Source of the DNA: Silvanigrella paludirubra
GTDB taxonomy: Bacteria; Bdellovibrionota_B; Oligoflexia; Silvanigrellales; Silvanigrellaceae
Direction: 5' to 3'
Length of the DNA: 64,000 nt
NCBI RefSeq assembly: GCF_009208775.1
Contig: NZ_WFLM01000001.1
Span: forward strand, 599,325-663,324
Of the stretch, positions 1 to 9,731 are shown one piece after another. Made by a program: the position numbers and the translations under genes. The notes beneath the pieces are model-generated. The model was not told the origin of the DNA, made no database searches, and saw nothing but the letters and a program-made list of their open reading frames with translations. Numbering within the stretch: the first letter of the stretch is position 1; each line of letters opens with the position of its first letter.

Positions 1-131
1 TAGAAGAATCATCATAGAGGCCTTGAGGTTACCTTCGTGTTTTTACAAAAACTTTGCTTTTTCAGTTTGCATTCACCCGCTTTATGAAAAAAAGAGGCTG
101 AATGCTCAAAAGAACTAGATTTATCCTCATA

Positions 132-1733
132 TTATTTTTTATTCTTAAAATGCATTCCAGAATTAGGACTCGCAGCACTATAAAATAAAAAGGAATAATC
201 TGATGCATAAGGCGCGCTCGTACTTTTTGTCACCTTTGCTGAATCGTTATTTTTTAATTGAAGCAAATGGAGCATGTGCATTGGAATAGATTTTAATTCA
301 TTTTTAAATTTTTCTGTTTGGGTGCTTTGTTGTTTTAATGAAGCATTTTGATGACAAAATAAGCAACTTTTTGTTTGTTGAAAATAAGTCTCTAAGGTTG
401 TGTTTGCAACGATTGTGTTACTAGGATTTGGTTGTTGATTCCCATCAGGGAGAGGTATTCTTGCTCCTGGTTGAATAACTTCAGGACTATTTGCCCAAAC
501 AACATTAACAAGTTGGTAATTTAGAAAAACTGATTTTGAATTTGCTGGCGAAATTACATTATCCCATACCCATTTATTTAATCCTGCTACATTATTAACG
601 GAGTCACTACTAATTGGAGTCATACGAACAACTTGTATAGGTGCTTCATAGGGATCTTTAGGGTAATTAGGAAAATAAGGATTTTGTGGTGTTGCCGTAG
701 GTGGCTGTGCATTAGGGTAACATTTATAATGATCTTTAGTGGGATCACAATTTAAATTATAAAATGTATACCAAGGAAGCAAATTTTGTTTATCTGAATT
801 TGGCGCATTATTTATATGTTCAAATGTTGCCCAAATAAATTGGGGAGATCGTTTTGTTTTATGAATAATATGGAGACCCGTTAATCCTACTGTTACTTCT
901 TTAGGATTTTTTTCATTAGGGTAACGAACAACTGCTTTTGAAATTTTAAAAGAGGGCCAAGTTTTTGGATCGGGAAGTTCAACCCAAGAAGCTTTTAATT
1001 CAATTGATCCTATTTTTCCATATTGTGTGAATGTAGCAGAACCATCAGGTAAGTTTATTCCTTGAGTTGTAACAAATTGTTGTTGAACTTGTGCATTATA
1101 AAGTTGATTTGCATTAATATAATTAAATTCATCTTGATTCACACGGATTTCATACAGAGCTAATTTTCCAGATTGTGTCGTTATCCAAGAATTGTTGGTA
1201 CCAGCTTGTCCATATGAATTCAAATTTAACACATCGGCATTATTCGCTGCTTTAGAAATAGATGCCATTACTTTATAACCATGAGGAGATGTTTTCATGA
1301 TTGATTTTAATTTTTGTTTCCATTGTTCAGGCAATGCTTGTTGGCTGCACCAGTTGGCTGGCTTTTGAGCTTGAGGTAAAAATATTTCTGCGGATTCTTT
1401 ATAAGTTTCCCATACAACGGGGGCTGAATTATTTGCTAATCCAAAATCGCTTGGTTTTATAGAACTATCAGCGGAACAAGTGGCATTATCGGCAACCCAA
1501 TTTAAGGAAAGAAATTCTTGCCAAGCAAAACAATTCGCATTTGCTTGTGAATTCGGAACACCCATATCACTTGGTATTACTGTTGTTAATTGTGGAGGCA
1601 TACTGCAGTCACCAGGTACACTTTCAACAGCCATGGCTAATTTGAACCATTTATAATTTATTGTATTCACAGAAAAGCAAAGTGAATAAATAAATTCTAA
1701 AATAAACAGGGTAATAAAATAATAAATTTTCAT
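132..1733 (-). CDS. Exported CxxCH (c-type heme) protein of unknown family
   Basis: 533 aa. The N-terminus is a hydrophobic export segment (about residues 5-22). Near the C-terminus is one heme-attachment motif, CLFCH (C457, C460, H461), followed by a methionine-rich stretch (PMHML) that could supply an axial ligand. The rest is rich in Trp, Asn and Pro and resembles no enzyme I recognise. Export plus CxxCH supports a periplasmic mono-heme protein; electron transfer is inference. The start has GGAG about 10 bases upstream. The gene lies 111 bases after a 654-aa gene on the same strand, so the two are probably co-transcribed and may act together. An alternative is that the CxxCH binds metal in a non-cytochrome protein. 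Confidence 0.7.
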   Translation of the reverse strand: MKIYYFITLFILEFIYSLCFSVNTINYKWFKLAMAVESVPGDCSMPPQLTTVIPSDMGVPNSQANANCFAWQEFLSLNWVADNATCSADSSIKPSDFGLANNSAPVVWETYKESAEIFLPQAQKPANWCSQQALPEQWKQKLKSIMKTSPHGYKVMASISKAANNADVLNLNSYGQAGTNNSWITTQSGKLALYEIRVNQDEFNYINANQLYNAQVQQQFVTTQGINLPDGSATFTQYGKIGSIELKASWVELPDPKTWPSFKISKAVVRYPNEKNPKEVTVGLTGLHIIHKTKRSPQFIWATFEHINNAPNSDKQNLLPWYTFYNLNCDPTKDHYKCYPNAQPPTATPQNPYFPNYPKDPYEAPIQVVRMTPISSDSVNNVAGLNKWVWDNVISPANSKSVFLNYQLVNVVWANSPEVIQPGARIPLPDGNQQPNPSNTIVANTTLETYFQQTKSCLFCHQNASLKQQSTQTEKFKNELKSIPMHMLHLLQLKNNDSAKVTKSTSAPYASDYSFLFYSAASPNSGMHFKNKK

Positions 1734-1844
1734 TTACTAAGATCTCCATTAAATGAAGGATACAGAAAAATAAAGTGCGTCGAGTAATTAACTTTCCACA
1801 CTTTTATTCACATTTATTTATTCCGATATTTTTATTTTAAACAT

Positions 1845-3809
1845 TTATGATGGAAATACATTTAAATATCCTGGAGCTGTTACGGCTGCAGGCATTCCTG
1901 TACCTGGGTTATTTACTTGAATTCCATAAAGTCCAGGTGTGGTATCTTTATCAATATTAACAGTTAATGTTAGCATATTAAAAACACTTGGATAGGAATT
2001 ACCAGGTGCTGCATAAGTAACATCTTGAAGACCTGAATTTTGATCAACAGTAATTTTTATATTTGAATTTGGTACGGTAACAGTAGGAAGAGCGTTGTTT
2101 GTTCCTTTAACGGCCGTGGTACAAATTAAAACCATTTTTAATCCTTGATCACCTTGTCTAACAGGAACAGGTACAATTACAGAATTCGTTGCAAGTGACA
2201 TAGGATGATTTACTGGATTAGGTACTTTAGTTCCATAATAAGCATTCCAAAGGGATTGATACATCATTTGTACTGGTTGGGCTTGTGCGGGAGGTAACTT
2301 TTTATCTTCAGTGGGATTGCTAAGATTAATAGCACAGCTAACAGGCTCTAGATCATCAGCAGATAATCCTCTTGCGTATAAACCCACATGATAAGTTTGT
2401 GCAATTTGACCCGCCCATTGAATAGGTGAAGAAACACCACCCGAATTAATTTTAATATCTCCAATCGTTTTTGTTACCCCAGCTGCAATCCAAGAAGCTG
2501 GAATTTGAAAAATAGCATGAAGAATAAAATTTCCATTAAATGGTTTATTTGTAACAGGATCAATCAATATTTCATGACCTCTTACCACGTGCCAACAATC
2601 TGAAACTTTTGCGCCTGCAGGGAGTTTTGGATCATCAAATAATTGATAATTATTAAAATTAGGCATTTGAATATATAGACCTATTGGATTTGCAAGGGAT
2701 ACCCGTGATGCAGGAGGCCCACCAACAACTTGGTTTACCGATTGCCCAATAAACGGATCACTATTACGGAAAGATTGCCCGTATTGACTACAACAAATAA
2801 GAGTTTGTGAATTGATGTTTCCAACGTTTCTTTGAACGGTAGCAGCACCTGCTAATCCAACTTCTGTTTGTAATGTATTTGGCGAACTTGTTAAATGCAT
2901 CGCCCCGCCAGAGGATGTTTTTCCACGGAGTGATGTGGGTCCACTATTCCATTTATTAAGCGGATTATATGAAGGTTTTTTGGTAAAAGGATCAAGGACT
3001 GGATTTCCTGAAACAGGATCTTTTAAATAAAGATCTTCAACATTAACCTTAATTAAGTTGGGACTATTTGCTGGCAATCCATAGTTTAAAGTATCTTGAT
3101 ATTTTTGTGCTACTGCATTTGGATCAACTCTCCAAAGCGTATACCAGTATTCTGGATTTTCGCATACGAAATCGACACGGGTAATTTTTCCATCACTATT
3201 TCTAGTCACACTCCATTCGCTATATTCATCTTGCCAGCCTCTTGGGCCATATGGACCATAATCTTGCAATTCGCCATTCCAATTTGGACTAGGACATAAA
3301 GTAACAGGTATTTGAGGAAAAGATTGTTTAGTTCCTTTACTATCCGTGTAATATCCAGTATCTGCTAATTCAAATAATTTTTCCTGATCTAAGTTATAAG
3401 GATTTGTAGAAGGATTATTTTTTCCAAGATAATAAAGAATTCTTCGAGGAAAAGCCTCCCAAGAAACAGGAATTGCTGGCGTTCCAGCAGGGATCGTTGT
3501 TGTTGCTAAATTATAATAATAAGACTGAGCAGGAGAGATTACGAATTTGCCTGTACTATCAAAATATCCTTGATTCCAGGGATCTCCTGTTATGGATTGT
3601 TCCGTGAAAGCATTTGCATTTAAGTTCCAATGTTTATTCATCTCAGCCTGAGAAAAACCTTCTAAATCCTCAATAAATGCAGGCGTTGAAAATGGAGTAT
3701 AGACTAGACTATTTTCATTATTTTTTAAATTTTCTTTTGTCTTTTTTCCGACTGCGGTTTTTTTCGAGCTCTCATTGAACTTATGAGCTTGATTTGAACT
3801 TTTCGCCAT
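1845..3809 (-). CDS. Conserved-looking hypothetical protein, partner of the CxxCH protein
   Basis: 654 aa from the ATG that sits 7 bases after GGAGG; an in-frame codon 12 residues further upstream lacks a ribosome site, so I trimmed it. The N-terminus (MAKSSNQAHKF, Lys/Ser/Asn-rich) has no signal peptide. The body is rich in Trp, Tyr, Pro and Asn, with motifs such as GPRGWQDEYSEW and WYTLWRVDP, and a beta-rich C-terminus. I do not recognise the family. It is the first gene of a two-gene unit with the downstream CxxCH protein. Without a visible export signal it is unclear whether the two products meet in the periplasm. Confidence 0.7.
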   Translation of the reverse strand: MAKSSNQAHKFNESSKKTAVGKKTKENLKNNENSLVYTPFSTPAFIEDLEGFSQAEMNKHWNLNANAFTEQSITGDPWNQGYFDSTGKFVISPAQSYYYNLATTTIPAGTPAIPVSWEAFPRRILYYLGKNNPSTNPYNLDQEKLFELADTGYYTDSKGTKQSFPQIPVTLCPSPNWNGELQDYGPYGPRGWQDEYSEWSVTRNSDGKITRVDFVCENPEYWYTLWRVDPNAVAQKYQDTLNYGLPANSPNLIKVNVEDLYLKDPVSGNPVLDPFTKKPSYNPLNKWNSGPTSLRGKTSSGGAMHLTSSPNTLQTEVGLAGAATVQRNVGNINSQTLICCSQYGQSFRNSDPFIGQSVNQVVGGPPASRVSLANPIGLYIQMPNFNNYQLFDDPKLPAGAKVSDCWHVVRGHEILIDPVTNKPFNGNFILHAIFQIPASWIAAGVTKTIGDIKINSGGVSSPIQWAGQIAQTYHVGLYARGLSADDLEPVSCAINLSNPTEDKKLPPAQAQPVQMMYQSLWNAYYGTKVPNPVNHPMSLATNSVIVPVPVRQGDQGLKMVLICTTAVKGTNNALPTVTVPNSNIKITVDQNSGLQDVTYAAPGNSYPSVFNMLTLTVNIDKDTTPGLYGIQVNNPGTGMPAAVTAPGYLNVFPS

Positions 3810-4251
3810 ACAATTCCTCCATTTATAAGTAATTACAGAAATCACAGCTAAAATTTATGATAAATTAAAATTATCATATGTGGGAAAATTGGCGCTCTTT
3901 AGTGTCAATATTTTAACAACATTATCTTAGTATCTTCAAATATATTGATAGATGAAAAATTAATTATATAAAATTATTTCATAACTAAAAAAAGTTCATG
4001 AAAAATGTCTAAAAATAAAGTTTTTCCAATTTTTTTCTATTTCTGAAAATAAATAATTAAAAGTATCCTATTGTTTACTTAAATAAATTCAAAAATCGAG
4101 AGAAAAGAATATGAATTATAATAGATTTATTAATGGATTATTAAAACCATTTGATAGCCATATCAATTGCCTTACGGATTTAAATACTAAGTTATAATTT
4201 TAAATTTCATTGCTTAAAAAATGCAAAACGACTCGAAAAAAGCCAAAAAAC
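3810..4251. other. Intergenic region, no confident gene
   Basis: About 440 bases of AT-rich DNA. The only coding hint is a 28-codon plus-strand reading frame (4111-4197) preceded by GAGAG. It has no recognisable product and I do not call it. The stretch probably holds the promoter of the 654-aa gene, but no clear -35/-10 pair stands out. Confidence 0.4.
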
Positions 4252-4398
4252 TTATTGGCACATACATTCAGATAAATATTGGCTTAAATCACAAAATATA
4301 CTAAAATCTGCATCCGATATTTTTAAATTATCTGCGCAGTTAAAAGAAAAATCAATATCAAAAATATCTTCATTGTTTTCTTCAGAAACAAAAGACAT
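4252..4398 (-). CDS. Possible small acidic Cys-containing peptide, 48 aa
   Basis: A 48-codon frame beginning MSFVSEENNEDIF, with GAGAG five bases before its ATG. It is strongly acidic in the first half and has four cysteines (NCADN, IFCDL, SECMCQ), three of them in the last third. A 67-codon extension upstream lacks a ribosome site. It looks like a small-protein or peptide-precursor layout (acidic leader, Cys-rich tail), but there is no modification enzyme beside it; the next gene is a photolyase. It may be a chance frame. Confidence 0.35.
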   Translation of the reverse strand: MSFVSEENNEDIFDIDFSFNCADNLKISDADFSIFCDLSQYLSECMCQ

Positions 4399-4539
4399 AA
4401 AAACTCTCATGAAATTAAATATTTTTAAGAGAACATTCACATTTTTTTCTATCATTTATTTTAATTAAGCTATAGCCAATAAAATGACTTTATAGATTAT
4501 GAATATAAATAAATTATTATAATAAAAAATGTTTAAGTT

Positions 4540-6075
4540 TTACAATTCACCATTCTTCATACGTAACAAACTTATAGCAGCCTTATTTTTAATAGCTTTT
4601 TGTTTTTCAGAACTAAATTTATCCCAGGTACTATAAACAAAAGGTAAGCGCTGATTCACTTCTAACTTATTACGATTGCGAGTGATGAAATCCCAATAAA
4701 GTGCATTAAATGGACAGGCATTTTCACTTGTCATTTCTTTAGGATCATAATGACAAGTGTCACAGAAATTACTCATTTTGTTAATATAATTAGCACTAGC
4801 TGCATAAGGTTTACTTCCTACAATACCTCCATCACCAAAAAGCGCCATTCCAAGTGTATTAGGCATTTCTACCCATTCAAATGCATCACTATAAACGGCT
4901 AAATACCATTCTTGCACTTGCTTTACATTTAATCCAGAGATTAATGCAAAATTTCCTGTTACCATTAATCTCTGGATATGATGTGAATAAGCATGCTCTT
5001 TGGTATGAGAAACAGCTTCTGAAATACAAGTCATTTTTGTTTTTGCGCCCCAATAAAAATCAGGCAATGGTGTGTTTGCTTCAAAATAATTTAATTCACC
5101 ATAGTCAGGCATTTTTAGCCAATAAATGCCTCTAATATATTCTCTCCAGCCTAGTACTTGCCTAATAAATCCTTCAGTAGCAGACAGTGGTGCTTTGTTT
5201 TTTTTGAAAGCTTCTTCAGCAAGCTTGCAAACTTCCATTGGCAATAAAAGTCCGATATTTATATAAGAAGATAATAACGAATGATAAAGATAGGTTTCTC
5301 CTTTCATCATTGCATCTTGATAATCTCCAAAATAGGGAAGAATGCGGTTTACAAAATCATCAAGTTCAATTAATGCTTGTTTCCTTGTAACAGCGAAATG
5401 AAAAGGCTGTAAATTACCAAAATGATCCGAAAAATTTTCTTCTACGAGCTTAAGAACATCAATTAAAATATCCGATTTTTTGTGACTAATACGCTTAGGG
5501 GATTTAAGGTTTTTTGTTGGCGATTTCCGATTTTCTTTATCATAATTCCATTGACCTCCTACAGGAGAACCATCAGACTCCATAAGAATTTTATATTTTT
5601 TTCTCATTTCTCTGTAAAAATATTCCATTCTAAATTGCTTTTTGCCGTTTGCCCAAAACTTAAATTCAGTAGGAGAGCAAAAAAAACGTTCATCTTTCAA
5701 AATATCAATTGCAATACCAAGTGATTTTTGCAAAGATTCCAATAAAATTTTAAGACGATATTCGCTTGGTTCTGTAATTATAATATGATCTATTTTAAGT
5801 TCTTGAACGGCACGTGTAATTTCACTTTCTAAAGTTCCTGTATTAAAAGGATCAGTTAATTTTACATAACGTATATTAAAGCCTTTAGATTCAAGTTCCT
5901 CAGCAAAGTGACGCATAGAGGCAAAAATAAAAGCGATCTTTTTAGGGTGATGCTTTACATACGTTACTTCATCCATTGCTTCACATAGAAAAATAGTATC
6001 ATCTTTATTGATATTTTTTAAAGAAGAAATAGAATCGGATAGTTGATCACAAAAAATAAATCTAAGTTTTTTCAT
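4540..6075 (-). CDS. Iron-sulfur bacterial cryptochrome/photolyase (PhrB/CryPro type)
   Basis: 511 aa from the ATG (MKKLRFIFCDQL) that has AGGA eight bases upstream; 17 more upstream codons are open but lack a site. It belongs to the deoxyribodipyrimidine photolyase-related family, which repairs (6-4) photoproducts using FAD and a lumazine antenna. The four Fe-S ligands fall at C350, C438, C441 and C454 with this start, the same numbering I recall for Agrobacterium PhrB, which supports both the family and the start. Other signatures are RQVLGWREYIRG, the AYSHHIQRLMVTGNFALI helix, NTLGMALFGDGG, and ACPFNALYWDF around the last Cys. It is a single-gene unit by spacing. Light-dependent repair of (6-4) lesions is family knowledge; light sensing is an alternative role. 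Confidence 0.93.
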   Translation of the reverse strand: MKKLRFIFCDQLSDSISSLKNINKDDTIFLCEAMDEVTYVKHHPKKIAFIFASMRHFAEELESKGFNIRYVKLTDPFNTGTLESEITRAVQELKIDHIIITEPSEYRLKILLESLQKSLGIAIDILKDERFFCSPTEFKFWANGKKQFRMEYFYREMRKKYKILMESDGSPVGGQWNYDKENRKSPTKNLKSPKRISHKKSDILIDVLKLVEENFSDHFGNLQPFHFAVTRKQALIELDDFVNRILPYFGDYQDAMMKGETYLYHSLLSSYINIGLLLPMEVCKLAEEAFKKNKAPLSATEGFIRQVLGWREYIRGIYWLKMPDYGELNYFEANTPLPDFYWGAKTKMTCISEAVSHTKEHAYSHHIQRLMVTGNFALISGLNVKQVQEWYLAVYSDAFEWVEMPNTLGMALFGDGGIVGSKPYAASANYINKMSNFCDTCHYDPKEMTSENACPFNALYWDFITRNRNKLEVNQRLPFVYSTWDKFSSEKQKAIKNKAAISLLRMKNGEL

Positions 6076-6386
6076 ATTGTATTTCCTAGTTTTGATTATA
6101 TAATTCATATTTTTCAAAAAATCCATTTAAACTTTAAAACTGAAATGAATATAAATCTTAATTCAAAACAAATTCTTTTTAATGAAAATAATTTAAAAAT
6201 TCAATTATTTTTTAAGAAAAAGATAGGAACCCCAAATTTGAAATAAAATTGACACTTTTGAAATTTTTTAAAATTTGAATTGAAATTTGTTTTGTTAAAT
6301 ATTTAAACTAATTATGAATAAATAAACTGGGTAATATTTTCAAATAAAATAGAAATAAACTATTTTAATAAATTTTGAGGAAATCT

Positions 6387-7082
6387 ATGAAATTATATAT
6401 TGCAATTGTATGTGTTATAATAAATTTTCATGCTAAAATATATTCTCAAGACTTTAATAAACTTCAAATATTCACTGAAAACAACCCTCCTTATGTTACA
6501 TTAGATACAAATAATAAAATAAGTGGAGAAATAGGGAATCAAGTAGTAAAAATTCTTAAAAAACTTAATATTAGCCCAAATAAAATAAATGTATTTCCAT
6601 GGGCTAGAGCCTATGTTGAGGCCGCAAAAGGAAAAAATACATTAATTTTTCCTCTCGTAAAAACAAAAGATCGTATGAAAATATTTCAATATCCAATTTT
6701 AGCTTTTAAACAAAATTTTAACTTTTATAAATTAAAATCATCAAAAAATATCAATTTAAAAAGCATTGAAGATGCTAAAAAATACTCAACTTGTGTCGTA
6801 AGACATGATGCAAGACATGATTATTTGCTTGGATTTAATTTTAAAAACCTAGAAATAACAACAGAACAAACAACGAATGTACAAAAATTCGTAAATAATC
6901 GCTGTGATCTAATTATAGAAACAGATGAAGGTATAGATGCAAAATTAAAAGAGCTAAAAAGTGATAAAAGTATAGTAGAAATTGCCATAGAAGCAAAACA
7001 ATTTGATGGAAATTTATATATTGCATTTAATTTAAATACTGATCCTAAAATTGTTGATGCCTTTAAAAAAGCGTCTAAATAA
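6387..7082 (+). CDS. Periplasmic solute-binding protein, family 3
   Basis: 231 aa, starting at the ATG six bases after GAGGA; an in-frame TTG four codons earlier overlaps the ribosome site. It has a signal peptide ending around IYSQ. The mature part reads as an SBP_bac_3 fold: TENNPPYVTLDTNNKISGE near the start, the PWARAY motif typical of the amino-acid/polar-compound binding group, and a hinge crossing near residue 100. It is slightly short at the C-terminus for the family. There is no permease or ATPase gene beside it, so it may feed a distant transporter or a sensor. Two similar orphan binding proteins occur at 38.4 kb and 55.4 kb. Confidence 0.85.
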   Translation: MKLYIAIVCVIINFHAKIYSQDFNKLQIFTENNPPYVTLDTNNKISGEIGNQVVKILKKLNISPNKINVFPWARAYVEAAKGKNTLIFPLVKTKDRMKIFQYPILAFKQNFNFYKLKSSKNINLKSIEDAKKYSTCVVRHDARHDYLLGFNFKNLEITTEQTTNVQKFVNNRCDLIIETDEGIDAKLKELKSDKSIVEIAIEAKQFDGNLYIAFNLNTDPKIVDAFKKASK

Positions 7083-7272
7083 ATCTAATTTATTATTTTA
7101 GTCGAATTATTTAAGAATCTCCCTCTATTTGAATCATTACAGTTAAATTAAATTTATATTAAATATTTAATGATTAATAAATTTTGCATATAAATAATTA
7201 GATAATTTGATTAAATCTTAAAGAGTTTTTGATGTCAATTAAAATAAGACATCCCTTTAGGAGATTAAATAT

Positions 7273-8019
7273 ATGAAATATTTAGAAAGAGCGTCAGATA
7301 TTTTAAAAAAAGAATTAAATAAATATATATTCTACTTTTCTCATGATAATTTAATAGATGAAAATGCAATACTTTATCAAAAGGAATTTGAGAAGGAGCA
7401 ATTTCTCATTAAAAATGATCAAATTAAATTAGCACAACTTAAAAATGATCGTTTTTATTGTTTTTATAACAAAAAAGAATTACTAATGAATAAAGATTTT
7501 TTCTTTGAAGGCACTAGAAATCCAAATAATCATAAAAAAGAAATTATTTGCAAGGGCATTTATTTGCCTTTTATTGAAGATGAAATTACAGGATTAAAAA
7601 TTGAAAGAAAAGGGATTTTTTTAGGTAATTTATTTATTGATTATGGTGTTTCAAAAAATCTTTTACTTTTTACTCAAGAACTTTCAGGCTGTTCAGTATT
7701 TATAATGTTTTCTCAAACTCATATTTATTTTATTCACTCAAATTTAAAAATGAAGCATGTTAATGAAGTAGATGTAGAAGGTTCAAGAAAATATGTAATT
7801 GAATTATCTAAAAGATTAGGATGCTATAAAATTAAAGAACTTAATAAAACAATTTATTTCAAAGGAATAGAGCATTTGAGAGCTAAAAATAGCGTATCCT
7901 GTTTTGCTTGTATTTTAGTGGAAGATTCATTTCTTTCTAAAAAAGATGAATTAAGTATTTTTTATCAAGTAAGAAATGATGATACAAATAAAATTTTAGC
8001 GACAGGTATAATTAATTAA
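7273..8019 (+). CDS. Candidate CNF1/BLF1-like LSGC-motif deamidase
   Basis: 248 aa with an AGGAG site. I see no signal peptide. Residues 137-140 are LSGC, preceded by a predicted run of beta strands and followed 15 residues later by H155 (IYFIHSN). In CNF1 the catalytic pair is C866 and H881, also 15 apart within an LSGC motif, and Burkholderia BLF1 has LSGC with His 12 after Cys. These toxins deamidate a glutamine in a host protein (Rho GTPases, eIF4A). The rest of the sequence does not resemble CNF1 by eye, so the assignment rests on motif, spacing and strand pattern. The 3' end overlaps the convergent 285-aa gene by four bases. The alternative is an unrelated protein with a chance LSGC. 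Confidence 0.45.
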   Translation: MKYLERASDILKKELNKYIFYFSHDNLIDENAILYQKEFEKEQFLIKNDQIKLAQLKNDRFYCFYNKKELLMNKDFFFEGTRNPNNHKKEIICKGIYLPFIEDEITGLKIERKGIFLGNLFIDYGVSKNLLLFTQELSGCSVFIMFSQTHIYFIHSNLKMKHVNEVDVEGSRKYVIELSKRLGCYKIKELNKTIYFKGIEHLRAKNSVSCFACILVEDSFLSKKDELSIFYQVRNDDTNKILATGIIN

Positions 8020-8873
8020 TTGTTTGAAATATTTGAATCTGGAATCCATTCAAAAAAACCTAATGACTTAAGTTTATTAATTAAATCAGCTCGATCCAAA
8101 CTATTCGGTGATCGAAAATGCCAATGATAAAATCCTTCATCAATTGATTTTAGTGATTCTAAATTCATAATTCCCTTATCAATTAAAACCTTGGTCGCAA
8201 TATCTAAAATTTTTAGAGAATAAGTCATTATCACAATTTTTTTATGATCAGATATGTTAATATTTGTTTCTCCTTCTTTTATAAATGAGGTAATAGAACA
8301 AAATCCATTTTTTATGCCGTTATTAAAATCTTCATTCAAATGTGCAATAATTTTTTGGGCATTATTTAACTCTTCGTTAACAAATAAGTTATTTATATTT
8401 TCTTCTCCAGAATAATCATGTAAAGTATACCAGAATGCATCAAATGAATTATATTCATTAAGGATATCAAAATAAAGCGGAGCTAGCTCAGCATCAGAAA
8501 TATTTACCTCTAAACAATATAAATTTTCTTTTTTATAAATGTTAAATCCTTTTTTAACTTCATTTATAAATAATTCTCCCTCAATACCTGAACAAATTAC
8601 TCCATATGGTAACTTTATTATTTCTTCCGGAGGAAAATAATTTCTGCTTTCTGACCAAAAAACTTCATTCTTATTTAATAGATGAAAGGTATCGGGAAGG
8701 GCATCTTCAGTAGTAGGATCTGCCTCGCGCCAAACTGGATTTTTAAACCCATTTTTTAATGCTGCAAAATATATTTTTTCCAATGCAGCACCCAAATGCT
8801 CAGCATATGCCCAATAGACTTGAACAAAAGGTGTTTTAGGATCATCTTCCTCAATCAAAGTATAAAATAACAT
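8016..8873 (-). CDS. Hypothetical cytoplasmic protein, 285 aa
   Basis: Starts MLFYTLIEEDDPKTPFVQVY with AAGGA eight bases upstream. It has no signal peptide and no membrane segment, and is acidic with many aromatic residues. I do not recognise the family. It converges on and overlaps the LSGC-motif gene by four bases, so it is not in the same transcript and is not an obvious immunity partner. A short hairpin (8903-8922) lies just upstream of its start and probably ends the oxygenase transcript. Confidence 0.75.
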   Translation of the reverse strand: MLFYTLIEEDDPKTPFVQVYWAYAEHLGAALEKIYFAALKNGFKNPVWREADPTTEDALPDTFHLLNKNEVFWSESRNYFPPEEIIKLPYGVICSGIEGELFINEVKKGFNIYKKENLYCLEVNISDAELAPLYFDILNEYNSFDAFWYTLHDYSGEENINNLFVNEELNNAQKIIAHLNEDFNNGIKNGFCSITSFIKEGETNINISDHKKIVIMTYSLKILDIATKVLIDKGIMNLESLKSIDEGFYHWHFRSPNSLDRADLINKLKSLGFFEWIPDSNISNN

Positions 8874-8902
8874 TCAAATATCCTTTTTCTACAATATAAA
8901 TA

Positions 8903-8922
8903 GCCTCTTTTTATTTAGAGGC
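8903..8922 (-). terminator. Probable terminator after the 2OG oxygenase gene
   Basis: GCCTCT and AGAGGC pair across an eight-base AT loop, about 50 bases beyond the oxygenase stop codon. The trailing sequence on the minus strand is TATTTATATT, only a weak U-tract. Confidence 0.5.
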
Positions 8923-8971
8923 AAGAAATCACTTCTATATTATATTCCTTGTAAAAAAAAGATTTAGATAT

Positions 8972-9595
8972 TTATTTAAATGTAAAAACAAAGACATCTC
9001 TATAAGCTTCAAAATTAAAAACATCGGAATGAAATGGTGTCGTAAAATGATAAAATATTTTATCATTGAAAATAAATAAATCATTAGGGGTTAGCTTTTT
9101 TTCATATGCTACCGTTATTTTATCTTGATCAAATATCTGAGTAACGCCACCTTTTATATTTTTTGAAGCAATACAACAAATTGCTATAAATTGAAAACCG
9201 TCTTGGTGAATACCTTCTGGCGCTGGTAATCCTAAATTATTGTTTTTACAAAAAACTCTTATTTGATGGATCCCAATTTGATATTCAAATTTTGGGAGTT
9301 CTACTAAAATATTAGGTAAAATGTGCTTTTCAATTTCTTGCAAGACGTTATCTTCCAAGCTTTCAAAATTTCTATTTAAATTACCATTATATAAATTTGT
9401 CTCTATGCTTTGAAAAAAAACATTATTATTTAACCAATTTACTGTTTGATTATAATTTAATTGTCCTAAGGAGTAACGCCTCTTTCTGTAATCATAATTC
9501 TCTTTTGTGTAACGATCTAAAGGTAAATTTTGGAATGAAGAAATTAATTCAGAACTTTTGAAATCAATTTTTTTTAATTTGTAAAATATTTCCAT
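8972..9595 (-). CDS. 2OG-Fe(II) dioxygenase, amino-acid hydroxylase-like family
   Basis: 207 aa with AGGAG just before ATG. It matches the 2OG-Fe dioxygenase family PF10014 (relatives include free L-isoleucine and other amino-acid hydroxylases). The metal triad is visible as H130-x-D132 (PEGIHQDG) and H183 (FYHFTTPF), with R199 (AYRDVFVFTF) placed to bind 2-oxoglutarate. Length and motif order are normal for the family. It is transcribed divergently from an ATP-grasp ligase 136 bases away. The pairing suggests hydroxylation of an amino acid that is then ligated or modified; the substrate is unknown. Confidence 0.85.
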   Translation of the reverse strand: MEIFYKLKKIDFKSSELISSFQNLPLDRYTKENYDYRKRRYSLGQLNYNQTVNWLNNNVFFQSIETNLYNGNLNRNFESLEDNVLQEIEKHILPNILVELPKFEYQIGIHQIRVFCKNNNLGLPAPEGIHQDGFQFIAICCIASKNIKGGVTQIFDQDKITVAYEKKLTPNDLFIFNDKIFYHFTTPFHSDVFNFEAYRDVFVFTFK

Positions 9596-9731
9596 AATTC
9601 TCCTAGCAATATTTATTTTTGAACACTATTGGTAACTTTTCTAATTAAAATTTCCAAAATATATTCTTGTTTTATTTAAAAAATAATATTATATTCTTCA
9701 AATTATATCAACTACCGTTAGGAATAAAAAA

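Noticed and set aside
1..131. Possible end of a plus-strand gene entering the window
   Set aside because: A short open stretch without features; cannot be told from chance.
8016..8873. 285-aa gene as immunity partner of the LSGC-motif protein
   Set aside because: It is convergent, not co-transcribed, and host-directed deamidases do not need one.
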